Source: Mycobacterium montefiorense (GTDB lineage Bacteria > Actinomycetota > Actinomycetes > Mycobacteriales > Mycobacteriaceae). Taken from it: a stretch of 64,000 bases of DNA. A model generated the notes under the pieces. That model was not told the DNA's origin. It searched no databases and saw nothing but the letters and a program-made list of their open reading frames with translations. Below are positions 42,208 through 50,894 of this stretch, in pieces. The stretch is from assembly GCF_003112775.1 (NCBI RefSeq), contig NZ_BFCH01000026.1, positions 1-64,000 of the forward strand, written 5' to 3'. The first letter of the stretch is position 1; each line of letters opens with the position of its first letter. The position numbers were made by a program, and so were the translations under genes.

Positions 42208-43731
42208 ATGCCGGTCGATCCGCGTACTCCGGTGCTCGTCGGCGTCGGCCAGTTCACCGAGCGCATCGACGACCCCGACTATCGGGGCATGTCGGCGGTC
42301 GACCTCGCGACGGCGGCCGCGCGGGCAGCACTTGGCGACACCGGCGCCAAAAGCGTTGCGAAAGCCGTCGACACGGTCTTCGGGCTACGGCAGTTCGAGA
42401 TTTCTGGACCGATGCCGGCCAGGCTCGGCAAGTCGAACAACTACCCGCGTTCGGTGATGAACCGTCTCGGCGGCGACCCGGCCCGCGTGGTGCTCGAACC
42501 AGTCGGTGGGCAGAGTCCGCAGAAGCTTGTCACCGAGGCGGGCAACGCAATCGCGGCGGGCGACGCCGACGTCGTACTGATCATGGGCTCGGAGCCGGGG
42601 TCGACGGCTCGCTACTTCGCCAACCGCGATGACAAGCCCGACTTCACCGAACACGTCGACGGTCAACTCGAGGATCGCGGCCACCAGATCTCCAGCTACA
42701 TCGACGAATACACGATCCAGCACGGCCTGACCGGAGCGCCCGTGCAGTACGGCCTGCTGGAGAATGCGCGGCGCGCCCGCCTCGGGCGCAGCGTGGCCGA
42801 CTATCGGCGCGAGATGGCCGAACTGTTCGCCCCGATGTCCAAAGTGGCTGCCAAGAACCCGCTTTCGTCGTCGCCCATCGAGCGGTCGGTCGACGAGATC
42901 ATCACGGTCACCGACGACAACCGGATGATCTGTGACCCGTACCCCCGTCTACTGGTCGCTCGCGATCAGGTCAACCAGGGCGCAGCGGCCGTGCTGATGT
43001 CAGTGCAGGCAGCGACCCGCCTCGGGGTTTCCGAGGACAAATGGGTTTACCTGCACGGCCACTCGGACATGATCGAGCAGGCGATGCTGGATCGCCTCGA
43101 CCTCGGCGCCAGCCCGGCTGCTGTCCATGCGGCCCGAGAAGCGTTGCGGGTAGCCGGAATCGGCATCGACGACATCGCCACCTTCGATTTGTACAGTTGC
43201 TTCCCCTTCCCGGTGTTCGTCATCTGCGAAGCCCTGGGCATCGACGGCGACGACCCGCGTGGCCTGACCCTGACCGGCGGACTACCGTACTTCGGCGGTC
43301 CCGGGAACAGCTACTCGCTGCACGGTATCGCCGAGACGGTCGCGCAGATGCGGGACAGGCCAGGGCAATTCGGCCTTGTCGGCGCCAACGGCGGCATTAT
43401 GAGCAAGTACTCGGTCGGTATCTACTCGACCACGCCGGTGGGCTGGCGCACCGACAACTGCGCGGCGCTGAAGAGCGAGGTCGACGCCCTGCCGAAGGTC
43501 GACGTCACGAAAACGCCTGACGGGGCCGCGAGGATCGAGACGTATTCCGTGCGCTACGACTGGCCGATCCGCACCGGCATCATCGTCGGCAGGCTCGCCG
43601 CGGACAACAGGCGATTCATGGCCACGAGCGACGACGAGGATCTCGTCGCATTGATGTGCGACGGCGATCCACTCGGTGCGCAGATCTCGGTGTGGTCGAC
43701 CGACAACGGCAACCGGGCCTCGCTGGGGTGA
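42208..43731 (+). CDS. Thiolase-like protein, TLP1 type, lacking the nucleophilic Cys
   Basis: 507 residues. Thiolase fold with an additional C-terminal domain (about 400-507), like mycobacterial thiolase-like protein 1. The start VDPRTPVLVGVGQF and the late GGLPYFGGPGNSYSLHGIAE are characteristic. Where thiolases have the nucleophilic Cys this one reads EPVGGQSPQKLVTEAGNAI, and the second catalytic Cys region reads GANGGIMSKYSVGIY, so ordinary thiolase chemistry is unlikely. Its role is unknown; lipid or acyl-CoA binding is an option. Not between sucD and the LLM gene in M. tuberculosis as I recall. Confidence 0.8.
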   Translation: MPVDPRTPVLVGVGQFTERIDDPDYRGMSAVDLATAAARAALGDTGAKSVAKAVDTVFGLRQFEISGPMPARLGKSNNYPRSVMNRLGGDPARVVLEPVGGQSPQKLVTEAGNAIAAGDADVVLIMGSEPGSTARYFANRDDKPDFTEHVDGQLEDRGHQISSYIDEYTIQHGLTGAPVQYGLLENARRARLGRSVADYRREMAELFAPMSKVAAKNPLSSSPIERSVDEIITVTDDNRMICDPYPRLLVARDQVNQGAAAVLMSVQAATRLGVSEDKWVYLHGHSDMIEQAMLDRLDLGASPAAVHAAREALRVAGIGIDDIATFDLYSCFPFPVFVICEALGIDGDDPRGLTLTGGLPYFGGPGNSYSLHGIAETVAQMRDRPGQFGLVGANGGIMSKYSVGIYSTTPVGWRTDNCAALKSEVDALPKVDVTKTPDGAARIETYSVRYDWPIRTGIIVGRLAADNRRFMATSDDEDLVALMCDGDPLGAQISVWSTDNGNRASLG

Positions 43732-43747
43732 GCCCCGTCGTGCTTGC

Positions 43748-44596
43748 TCAGACCATCGACGAGAGCTTGCCCGCCAATCGCTCCACGTAGGTGGCGACCT
43801 CGTCTTCGGACTTGTCCGGCAGACCGAACAGCACCTCGGTGACCCCGAGCTCGGACCAGTGCGCCAGCTTCTCGGGCACCGGCTTGAAGTCCAGCGCCAC
43901 GATCTGCGGAGCGCCGTCGCGGCCCGCCGCTGCCCAGGTGTCCTGCAACAGCTTCACCGGGGCGTCGATGTCGAAATCGCGGGGCGTGGTGATCCAGCCG
44001 TCGGCGCTGCGGGCGATCCACTTGAAGTTCTTCTCGTTGCCCGCGGCGCCCACCAGCACCGGGATGTGCGACTGCACCGGCTTGGGCCACGCCCAGCTGG
44101 GGCCGAACTTGACGAACTCACCGTCGTAGCAGGCTTCCTCTTGCGTCCACAGCGCGCGCATCGCCTCGAGGTACTCGCGCAGGCAGGTGCGGCGGCGCCC
44201 GGCCGGCACACCGTGGTCGGCCAGTTCATCGGTGTTCCAACCGAACCCGACGCCCAGGCTGACCCGGCCACCGGACAGGTGATCGAGGGTGGCGATGCTT
44301 TTCGCCAGTGTGATCGGGTCATGCTCGACGGGCAGCGCCACGGCGGTGGACAGCCGCACCCGCGACGTGACCGCGCATGCGGCGCCCAGGCTTACCCACG
44401 GGTCCAGCGTGCGCATGTACCGGTCGTCCGGCAGCGATTCGTCACCGGTCGTCGGATGCGCCGCCTCACGCTTGACCGGGATGTGGGTGTGTTCTGGCAC
44501 ATAGAACGTCGCAAAGCCGTGGTCGTCGGCGAGTTTGGCGGCGGCCGCCGGAGCGATGCCGCGGTCACTGGTGAAAAGCACGAGCCCGTAGTCCAT
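43748..44596 (-). CDS. LLM-class F420-dependent oxidoreductase (Rv0953c-like)
   Basis: 282 residues, luciferase-like TIM barrel. MDYGLVLFTSDRG, FATFYVPEHTHIPVKRE, HLSGGRVSLGVGFGWN and IPVLVGAAGNEKNFKWIARSADGW are typical of the TIGR03619-type F420 enzymes. The ATG at 44596 gives exactly the length I remember for Rv0953c; the open frame extending to 45688 is antisense to the next genes and not real. A perfect KstR box begins 10 bp upstream of the ATG, implying sterol-linked regulation. Confidence 0.88.
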   Translation of the reverse strand: MDYGLVLFTSDRGIAPAAAAKLADDHGFATFYVPEHTHIPVKREAAHPTTGDESLPDDRYMRTLDPWVSLGAACAVTSRVRLSTAVALPVEHDPITLAKSIATLDHLSGGRVSLGVGFGWNTDELADHGVPAGRRRTCLREYLEAMRALWTQEEACYDGEFVKFGPSWAWPKPVQSHIPVLVGAAGNEKNFKWIARSADGWITTPRDFDIDAPVKLLQDTWAAAGRDGAPQIVALDFKPVPEKLAHWSELGVTEVLFGLPDKSEDEVATYVERLAGKLSSMV

Positions 44597-44605
44597 GCAC
44601 AGAAT

Positions 44606-44619
44606 TAGAACGTGTTCTA
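44606..44619. promoter_or_regulatory. KstR operator (TAGAACGTGTTCTA)
   Basis: Identical 14 bp to the box at 25565 and an exact fit to TNNAACNNGTTNNA. It lies 10 bp before the LLM start at 44596, so KstR binding would block initiation directly. Confidence 0.8.
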
Positions 44620-44881
44620 CCTGTGCCGAGCAACCCGCCCCCCACGGACGGCTTCCCCAACGAGGCGCGGCGGCGATCGGCCCAGGTCGCGCGCGGCTGC
44701 CGGTCGCTCCGGCGCGGGTGCCCGAACGTGCGCTAGCGTGGTTGATCGATCGCGCTTTACGCAAGCGCGGGCACGTCTTGGCATTTGGGAACGGCGGGCC
44801 CTGGAAGTGCAGCGCCGCACCGCAACAAGTGGCGTGGCGCCACACGAGGCCTTGAAGGCACTGCAAGCAACAGGAGGAGTC

Positions 44882-45733
44882 ATGACCTACTCGCCCGGGA
44901 GTCCCGGATATCCACAGTCGCAGCCCGGCGGCTCCTACCCAGGCGCCACTCCGTCGTTCGCGAAGGCCGACGACGGCGAGAGCAAGCTTCCGCTGTACGT
45001 CAACATCGCGGTGGTGGTCCTCGGCGTGGCGGTATACCTGCTGAACTTCGGGCCGACCTTCGTCCTCAGCGCCGATCTCGGTCCGGCCGCCGGCGGACGC
45101 GCCGGTGACGCGGGCACCGCGGTCCTGGTCGCCGTGCTGGCCGCGCTGCTTGCCGGGCTGAGCCTGCTGCCCAAAGCGAAGAACTACGCGGGCGTGACGG
45201 CGGCCGTCGCCGTCCTGGGCGCCCTGCTGGCGATCGCGGAGGTGATCAACACCCCGACCGGATTCGCCGTCGGCTGGGCGATGTGGCCGCTGGTGGCATG
45301 CAGCGTGCTGCAGGCTGCTGCCGCCGCCGTGGTGCTGCTGCTGGATGCGGGCGTTATCACCGCGCCGCCGCCCCGGCCCAAGTACGACCCGTACGCGCAG
45401 TACGCGCAGTACGGTCAATACGGCCAATACGGCGGTCAGCAGCACGGCGGCTACTACGGTCAGCAGAGCCCGCAGCAGCACAATCCGCAGTCGGGGGGAT
45501 ACGGATCGCAATACGGCGGCTACCCCTCGAGCCAGGCCCCGACGCAGAGCGCGATCCCGACCAGCGGCGGCTTCGGCGCCCAGTCGGCACAGCCCGGAGC
45601 GCAGCAGGGACCATCCACGCCCCCCACCGGATTCCCGAGCTTCAGCCCGCCGCCGTCGGTCGGCGGTACGGGCGCGCCGTCCGAGCAACCCGGCGACCAG
45701 CCTTCATCGCCTTCTGGACCGGCTCCGGCTTAA
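44882..45733 (+). CDS. Rv0954-like membrane protein (34-kDa antigen type, DUF5336)
   Basis: 283 residues. A short Pro/Gly/Ser-rich N terminus, four transmembrane segments between residues about 36 and 160, and a low-complexity Tyr/Gln/Gly/Pro-rich tail with YAQ/YGQ units. This arrangement matches the mycobacterial 34-kDa antigenic protein family. GGAGG precedes the ATG. It is followed by perM after 39 bp on the same strand; in M. tuberculosis the two neighbours (Rv0954 and Rv0955) are linked with cell division, consistent with a joint envelope role (inference). Confidence 0.85.
   Translation: MTYSPGSPGYPQSQPGGSYPGATPSFAKADDGESKLPLYVNIAVVVLGVAVYLLNFGPTFVLSADLGPAAGGRAGDAGTAVLVAVLAALLAGLSLLPKAKNYAGVTAAVAVLGALLAIAEVINTPTGFAVGWAMWPLVACSVLQAAAAAVVLLLDAGVITAPPPRPKYDPYAQYAQYGQYGQYGGQQHGGYYGQQSPQQHNPQSGGYGSQYGGYPSSQAPTQSAIPTSGGFGAQSAQPGAQQGPSTPPTGFPSFSPPPSVGGTGAPSEQPGDQPSSPSGPAPA
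45392..45427 (+). repeat. Four tandem 9-bp units encoding YAQ/YGQ
   Basis: Units TACGCGCAG, TACGCGCAG, TACGGTCAA and TACGGCCAA follow one another within the C-terminal tail of the Rv0954-like protein. Such in-frame repeats are prone to length change between strains. Confidence 0.8.
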
Positions 45734-45772
45734 CCGCGAGCTCTCGCGCCTCGTAGGGCACGTGCGCCAAGA

Positions 45773-47179
45773 GTGACACGGGTGGAGGAGAACCGGGCAG
45801 CGGGCGCTCGCCAGGCGCGTGATCTCGTCCGGGTCGCGTTCGGCCCGGCGGTACTCGCGCTGATCATCATCGCCGCGGTCACGCTGCTTCAGCTGCTGAT
45901 CGCCAACAGCGACATGACCGGTGCCCTCGGGGCGATCGCCAGCATCTGGCTCGGCGTGCACGGGGTGCCGATTTCGATCGGCGGCCGCGAGTTGGGCGTA
46001 ATGCCGCTGCTGCCAATCCTGTTGATGGTGTGGGCGACCGCGCGCACCACGGCGCGGGCTACCACCAGGTACTCGTCCTGGCTCGTGGTCCGGTGGGTGG
46101 TCGCGTCGGCGCTGGGCGGCCCGATGCTGATCGCCGCGATCGCGCTGGCCGTCATCCATGACGCGTCCACGGTGCTCACCGAGCTGCAGACACCGAGCGC
46201 TTTGCGCGCATTCGCCGGCGTCCTGGTGGTGCATGGCGTCGGCGCCGCGATTGGGGTGGGGGCCCGGGTGGGCCGCCGGGTGCTGGCGGTGGCGTCGCTG
46301 CCCTACTGGCTGGGTGATTCGCTGCGTGCCGCGGCGGTCGGCGTGCTCGCGCTGTTCGGGCTCTCCGGGCTGGTGACGGCGGGGTCGCTGGTTGTGCACT
46401 GGGCCACGATGCAGGACCTCTACGCGATCACCGATTCCATATTCGGCCAGTTCAGCCTTACCGTGCTTTCGTTGCTGTACGCGCCCAACGTCATCGTCGG
46501 CACTTCGGCGGTCGCGGTCGGGTCCAGTGCGCATATTGGTTTTGCGACATTCAGTTCGTTCACCGTTTTCGGCGGTGACATTCCGGCGCTGCCCGTCCTG
46601 GCAGCGGCTCCCACGCCACCGCTGGGGCCGGCGTGGGTCGCGCTGCTGATTGTGGGGGCGTCGTCGGGTGTGGCCGTCGGTCAGCAGTGCGCGCGGCGCC
46701 CGCTCCCGCTGATTCCCGCCCTGGCCAAGCTGCTCGTCGCCGCGGTAGGCGGCGCCCTGCTGATGTCGCTGCTGGCATTCGGCGGCAGCGGCCGGCTGGG
46801 CAACTTCGGCGACGTCGGGGTGGACCAGGGCGGCCTATGGGTCGGCACCTTCTTCTGGTTCGCGGTCGTCGGCTGGGTCACGGTGGTGATGACCGGCGGG
46901 ATAAGCCGCCGGCCCCGGCGGCCCAAATCCAAACGCGCGCCCGCGCCGCCGGCCGGGGGGGCACCTCCCGCTCGCGGGGGAGAGCCGAAGGACTTCGCGG
47001 ACGTCTTCTCCGAGCCCGAGCCCGCTGCCGAACACGACCTGCTGCCCGACGACGAGGAAGCATTCACCGAGCCGACGCTCGCCGAACCCATGCCCGGCGA
47101 GCCCGCGTTCGACGAACCCACTCCGCACCCGCCCGCACCCGATGAACGGGCGCCCGACGAACGCGACTCCGGGGACTAG
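45773..47179 (+). CDS. perM: PerM-like integral membrane protein (DUF6350)
   Basis: 468 residues. About nine to ten hydrophobic segments between residues about 20 and 375 followed by a cytoplasmic tail of about 85 residues rich in Pro, Glu and Asp. Synteny (after the Rv0954-like gene, before purN) identifies it with Rv0955, PerM, a divisome-associated protein needed for division under low Mg and for persistence. The tail includes a stretch encoded by a GC-rich palindrome at 46954-46982. Start is the GTG at 45773; a GTG three codons later is also possible. Confidence 0.82.
   Translation: MTRVEENRAAGARQARDLVRVAFGPAVLALIIIAAVTLLQLLIANSDMTGALGAIASIWLGVHGVPISIGGRELGVMPLLPILLMVWATARTTARATTRYSSWLVVRWVVASALGGPMLIAAIALAVIHDASTVLTELQTPSALRAFAGVLVVHGVGAAIGVGARVGRRVLAVASLPYWLGDSLRAAAVGVLALFGLSGLVTAGSLVVHWATMQDLYAITDSIFGQFSLTVLSLLYAPNVIVGTSAVAVGSSAHIGFATFSSFTVFGGDIPALPVLAAAPTPPLGPAWVALLIVGASSGVAVGQQCARRPLPLIPALAKLLVAAVGGALLMSLLAFGGSGRLGNFGDVGVDQGGLWVGTFFWFAVVGWVTVVMTGGISRRPRRPKSKRAPAPPAGGAPPARGGEPKDFADVFSEPEPAAEHDLLPDDEEAFTEPTLAEPMPGEPAFDEPTPHPPAPDERAPDERDSGD
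46954..46982. repeat. GC-rich palindromic element inside the perM tail
   Basis: A G-run followed by CACCTCCCGCTCGCGGGGGAG, with arms CTCCC/GGGAG, encodes part of the Gly/Ala/Pro/Arg linker (AGGAPPARGGE). A related string on the opposite strand lies at 12457-12478 at the 3' end of the GGDEF gene. It resembles short mobile palindromes I have seen often in NTM genomes. Confidence 0.4.
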
Positions 47180-47235
47180 CCTCGCTTCGGCCGGTCGTAT
47201 CGTGCGCCGCGCGTCGTCGTTAGTAGGCTCGCGAT

Positions 47236-47865
47236 GTGGTCGAACCGCTCCGCGTGCCCCCGAGTGCGCCGGCGCGACTGCTGGTGCTGGCGTCCGGCAC
47301 CGGATCACTACTGAGTTCGCTGCTGGCCGCGGCTGTCGATGACTACCCCGCACGAGTAGTCGCCGTCGGCGTGGATCGCGACTGCCGGGCCACCGAGATC
47401 GCCGCAGCCGCCAAGGTGGCGACCTTCACCGTCCGGCTTGGCGATCACCCGAACCGCGATGCCTGGGACGCTGCCATCACCGAGGCCACCGCCGCGCACT
47501 CGCCCGATCTGATCGTCTCCGCTGGATTCATGAAAATCCTTGGACCACAATTTCTTTCACGATTCTGTGGACGAACCCTCAACACGCACCCGGCGCTACT
47601 GCCGGCATTCGCGGGAGCACATGCCGTGCCTGACGCGTTGGCTTACGGTGTGAAGGTCACGGGTTGTACGGTGCACCTGGTAGATGCCGGCATGGACACC
47701 GGGCCGATCCTGGCGCAGGAGCCCATTCCGGTGCTCGACGGCGACAACGAAGAGACATTGCACGAACGCATCAAAGTTGTCGAACGGCGACTGCTGGTGG
47801 ATGTGGTGGCCGCGATCGCTAATCGCGGCGTGACCTGGATCGGACGAAAGGCGACCATAGGATGA
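47236..47865 (+). CDS. purN: Phosphoribosylglycinamide formyltransferase
   Basis: 209 residues, purine synthesis enzyme transferring formyl from 10-formyl-THF to GAR. LLVLASGTGSLLSSLL is the phosphate loop, SAGFMKILGPQFL and FCGRTLNTHPALLPAFAGAHAV carry the catalytic Asn/His, and VDAGMDTGPILAQEPI the Asp. Start GTG. It overlaps purH by 4 nt (ATGA). Corresponds to Rv0956. Confidence 0.96.
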   Translation: MVEPLRVPPSAPARLLVLASGTGSLLSSLLAAAVDDYPARVVAVGVDRDCRATEIAAAAKVATFTVRLGDHPNRDAWDAAITEATAAHSPDLIVSAGFMKILGPQFLSRFCGRTLNTHPALLPAFAGAHAVPDALAYGVKVTGCTVHLVDAGMDTGPILAQEPIPVLDGDNEETLHERIKVVERRLLVDVVAAIANRGVTWIGRKATIG

Positions 47866-49433
47866 GCACCGACGAGTCAAGGAGAGCGATTCGCCGCGCG
47901 TTGATCAGCGTCTACGACAAGACCGGGCTGGTAGAACTCGCCCAGGGTCTCAGCGCTGCGGGTGTCGAGATCGTTTCGACCGGATCTACCGCGAAGGCGA
48001 TTGCAGGCCAAGGGATTCCGGTGACACCCGTAGAGCGGCTGACCGGTTTCCCCGAGGTGCTCGACGGCCGGGTCAAGACACTGCACCCACGCGTGCATGC
48101 CGGACTGCTGGCCGATCTGCGCAAGCCCGAGCACGCCGCGGCGCTCGAGGAGCTGGGAATCGAGGCGTTCGAGCTGGTCGTGGTCAACCTGTATCCGTTC
48201 AGTCAGACCGTCGACTCCGGCGCGGGCATGGACGAATGCGTCGAGCAGATCGACATCGGCGGGCCGTCGATGGTTCGGGCTGCCGCGAAGAACCATCCCA
48301 GCGTGGCTGTGGTCGTCGACCCGCTCGGCTACTCTCGCGTGCTTGCCGCGACCCGCAACGGTGGATTCACCCTGGCCGAGCGTAAGAAGCTGGCGTCGCT
48401 GGCCTTCCAGCACACCGCGGAGTACGACATCGCGGTGGCGAGCTGGATGGAGTCGACCCTGGCGCCCGAACATCCGGAGACGACGTTTCCGCAGTGGTTC
48501 GGCCACAGCTGGCGCCGCTCGGCGATGCTGCGCTACGGCGAGAACCCGCACCAGCAGGCGGCGCTCTACGTCGATCCGGGCGCTTGGCCGGGGCTTGCTC
48601 AGGCAGAGCAGCTGCACGGAAAAGAGATGTCCTACAACAACTTCACCGACGCGGATGCGGCATGGCGGGCAGCTTTCGACCACGAACAGACTTGCGTGGC
48701 AATCATCAAGCACGCCAACCCGTGTGGGATCGCCGTCTCCTCGATTTCGGTCGCCGACGCACATCGCAAGGCCCACGAGTGCGATCCGCTCAGCGCATTC
48801 GGGGGCGTCATCGCGACGAATACCGAAGTCAGCCTTGAGATGGCCGAATACGTCAGCACCATCTTCACCGAAGTGATCGTCGCCCCGGCCTACGCGCCGG
48901 ACGCCCTCGACGCGCTGACCCGCAAGAAGAACATCCGGGTGCTGGTGGCCTCCGAGCCGCTGGCCGGTGGTTCCGAGCTGCGGCCGGTAAGCGGGGGGCT
49001 GCTGATGCAGCAACGCGATCAGCTCGACGCGCACGGCGACAACCCGGCCAACTGGACCTTGGCGACGGGTTCGCCGGCCGACCCGCCGACGCTGAACGAC
49101 CTGGTCTTCGCCTGGCGTACCTGTCGCGCGGTCAAGTCGAATGCGATCGTGATCGCGTCCGGTGGCGCCACCATCGGCGTCGGCATGGGCCAGGTCAATC
49201 GCGTCGATGCGGCGCGGCTGGCCGTCGAACGCGGCGGCGACCGGGTCGGTGGCGCGGTGGCGGCGTCGGACGCGTTCTTCCCGTTCCCCGACGGGCTGGA
49301 AACGCTGGCGCACGCCGGAGTCAAGGCGATCGTGCACCCCGGCGGCTCGGTGCGCGACGAGGAAGTGACCGCTGCGGCCGCCGCGGCGGGTGTCACCTTA
49401 TACCTCACTGGTGCTCGTCACTTCGCGCACTAA
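47862..49433 (+). CDS. purH: Bifunctional AICAR formyltransferase/IMP cyclohydrolase
   Basis: 523 residues, last two steps of IMP synthesis. The N-terminal IMP cyclohydrolase domain (about 1-200) starts RALISVYDKTGLVELAQ and has STGSTAKAI; the transformylase domain has RYGENPHQQAALY, KHANPCGIAVS and SDAFFPFPDGLE. Corresponds to Rv0957. Coupled to purN. Confidence 0.97.
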   Translation: MSTDESRRAIRRALISVYDKTGLVELAQGLSAAGVEIVSTGSTAKAIAGQGIPVTPVERLTGFPEVLDGRVKTLHPRVHAGLLADLRKPEHAAALEELGIEAFELVVVNLYPFSQTVDSGAGMDECVEQIDIGGPSMVRAAAKNHPSVAVVVDPLGYSRVLAATRNGGFTLAERKKLASLAFQHTAEYDIAVASWMESTLAPEHPETTFPQWFGHSWRRSAMLRYGENPHQQAALYVDPGAWPGLAQAEQLHGKEMSYNNFTDADAAWRAAFDHEQTCVAIIKHANPCGIAVSSISVADAHRKAHECDPLSAFGGVIATNTEVSLEMAEYVSTIFTEVIVAPAYAPDALDALTRKKNIRVLVASEPLAGGSELRPVSGGLLMQQRDQLDAHGDNPANWTLATGSPADPPTLNDLVFAWRTCRAVKSNAIVIASGGATIGVGMGQVNRVDAARLAVERGGDRVGGAVAASDAFFPFPDGLETLAHAGVKAIVHPGGSVRDEEVTAAAAAAGVTLYLTGARHFAH

Positions 49434-49508
49434 GCAGCACGCGGGGCGCACCGCGGAGCGGTAAAGCCGGTGCGCATGACGCACATTTGGGACGCGACGT
49501 AGCGTGGA

Positions 49509-50894
49509 GTGGTGACATCACCGAACAACCTGCCCCGTACCGTCGGCGAACTACGCGCGACCGGCCATCGTGAACGGGGAGTCAAGCAGGAAATCCGCGA
49601 GAATCTGCTGACGGCGCTGGCCGAGGGTGACGACATTTGGCCGGGGATCTTCGGATTCGACGACACCGTCTTGCCCCAACTGGAGCGGGCGCTGATCGCG
49701 GGTCACGACTTCGTTCTGCTCGGCGAACGCGGCCAGGGCAAAACTCGGCTGCTGCGTGCGCTGGTCGGGCTGCTCGACGAATGGACGCCGGTGATCGGCG
49801 GCGCGGAGCTGGGTGAGCACCCCTACACGCCGATCACGCCGGAGTCGATCCGTCGGGCCGCCACACTCGGCGACGACCTCCCGGTCGAGTGGCGGCACCG
49901 CAGCGAGCGCTACACCGAGAAGCTGGCCACTCCCGACACCAGCGTCGCGGACCTGGTCGGCGACATCGACCCGATCAAGGTGGCCGAGGGCCGCAGCCTC
50001 GGTGACCCGGAGACCATTGCCTACGGGCTGATTCCGCGCGCACACCGTGGTGTCGTAGCCGTCAACGAACTGCCCGACCTCGCCGAGCGCATTCAGGTGT
50101 CGATGCTCAACGTGATGGAGGAACGCGACATCCAGGTGCGTGGCTACACGCTGCGTCTGCCGCTGGACGTGTTGGTGGTCGCCAGTGCCAACCCCGAGGA
50201 CTACACGAACCGCGGCCGCATCATCACCCCGCTCAAAGACCGGTTCGGCGCCGAGATCCGCACCCATTACCCGCTGGAGCTGGATGCGGAGGTGGGCGTC
50301 ATCGTTCAGGAAGCACATCTGAGCGCGCAGGTGCCCGATTACCTGACGCAGGTGATCGCGCGGTTCGCCCGCTACCTGCGGGAGTCCAACTCGGTCGACC
50401 AAAGGTCCGGCGTATCGGCGCGGTTCGCGATCGCCGCCGCCGAGACCGTCGCCGCCTCGGCGCGCCACCGCGGCGCAGTGCTCGGCGAGAGCGACCCGGT
50501 CGCCCGTGTTGTGGACCTGGGCACCGTTATCGACGTGCTGCGCGGCAAGCTGGAATTCGAATCCGGTGAGGAAGGCCGCGAACAGGCGGTGCTCGAGCAC
50601 CTGTTGCGTCGCGCGACTGCCGACACCGCGTCTCGAGCGCTCGGCGGCATCGATGTCGCCCCGTTGGTCACCGCGGTGGAAGGCGGCTCGGCGGTGACGA
50701 CGGGTGAGCGGATTTCGGCCAAGGACGTGCTAGCCGCGGTTCCGGGATTGTCCGTCGTGGAGGAGATCGCCAACCGGTTGCACGCGGAATCCGAGGGCGA
50801 ACGTGCCGCGGTACTGGAACTCGCGCTGGAAGCGCTGTATCTCGCCAAGCGAATCGACAAGGTATCCGGCGAGGGCCAAACCGTCTATGGCTAA
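49509..50894 (+). CDS. MoxR/ChlI-type AAA+ ATPase (Rv0958-like)
   Basis: 461 residues, AAA+ protein annotated in mycobacteria as magnesium-chelatase-like. Walker A is LGERGQGKTRLLRAL, Walker B lies in VVAVNELPDLAERIQ with a Asn-Glu replacing the usual Asp-Glu, sensor 1 is VVASANPEDYTNRGRI, and the arginine region follows in PLKDRFGAEIRTHYPL. It overlaps the VWA-domain gene by 8 nt, forming the classic MoxR-VWA chaperone/remodelling pair. No bacteriochlorophyll or cobaltochelatase context is present, so a true Mg-chelatase role is unlikely. Start GTG 49509 or 49512. Confidence 0.85.
   Translation: MVTSPNNLPRTVGELRATGHRERGVKQEIRENLLTALAEGDDIWPGIFGFDDTVLPQLERALIAGHDFVLLGERGQGKTRLLRALVGLLDEWTPVIGGAELGEHPYTPITPESIRRAATLGDDLPVEWRHRSERYTEKLATPDTSVADLVGDIDPIKVAEGRSLGDPETIAYGLIPRAHRGVVAVNELPDLAERIQVSMLNVMEERDIQVRGYTLRLPLDVLVVASANPEDYTNRGRIITPLKDRFGAEIRTHYPLELDAEVGVIVQEAHLSAQVPDYLTQVIARFARYLRESNSVDQRSGVSARFAIAAAETVAASARHRGAVLGESDPVARVVDLGTVIDVLRGKLEFESGEEGREQAVLEHLLRRATADTASRALGGIDVAPLVTAVEGGSAVTTGERISAKDVLAAVPGLSVVEEIANRLHAESEGERAAVLELALEALYLAKRIDKVSGEGQTVYG

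Noticed and set aside
44597..45688. N-terminal extension of the Rv0953c-like gene
   Set aside because: It is antisense to the Rv0954-like gene and crosses a KstR box; the family start is at 44596.
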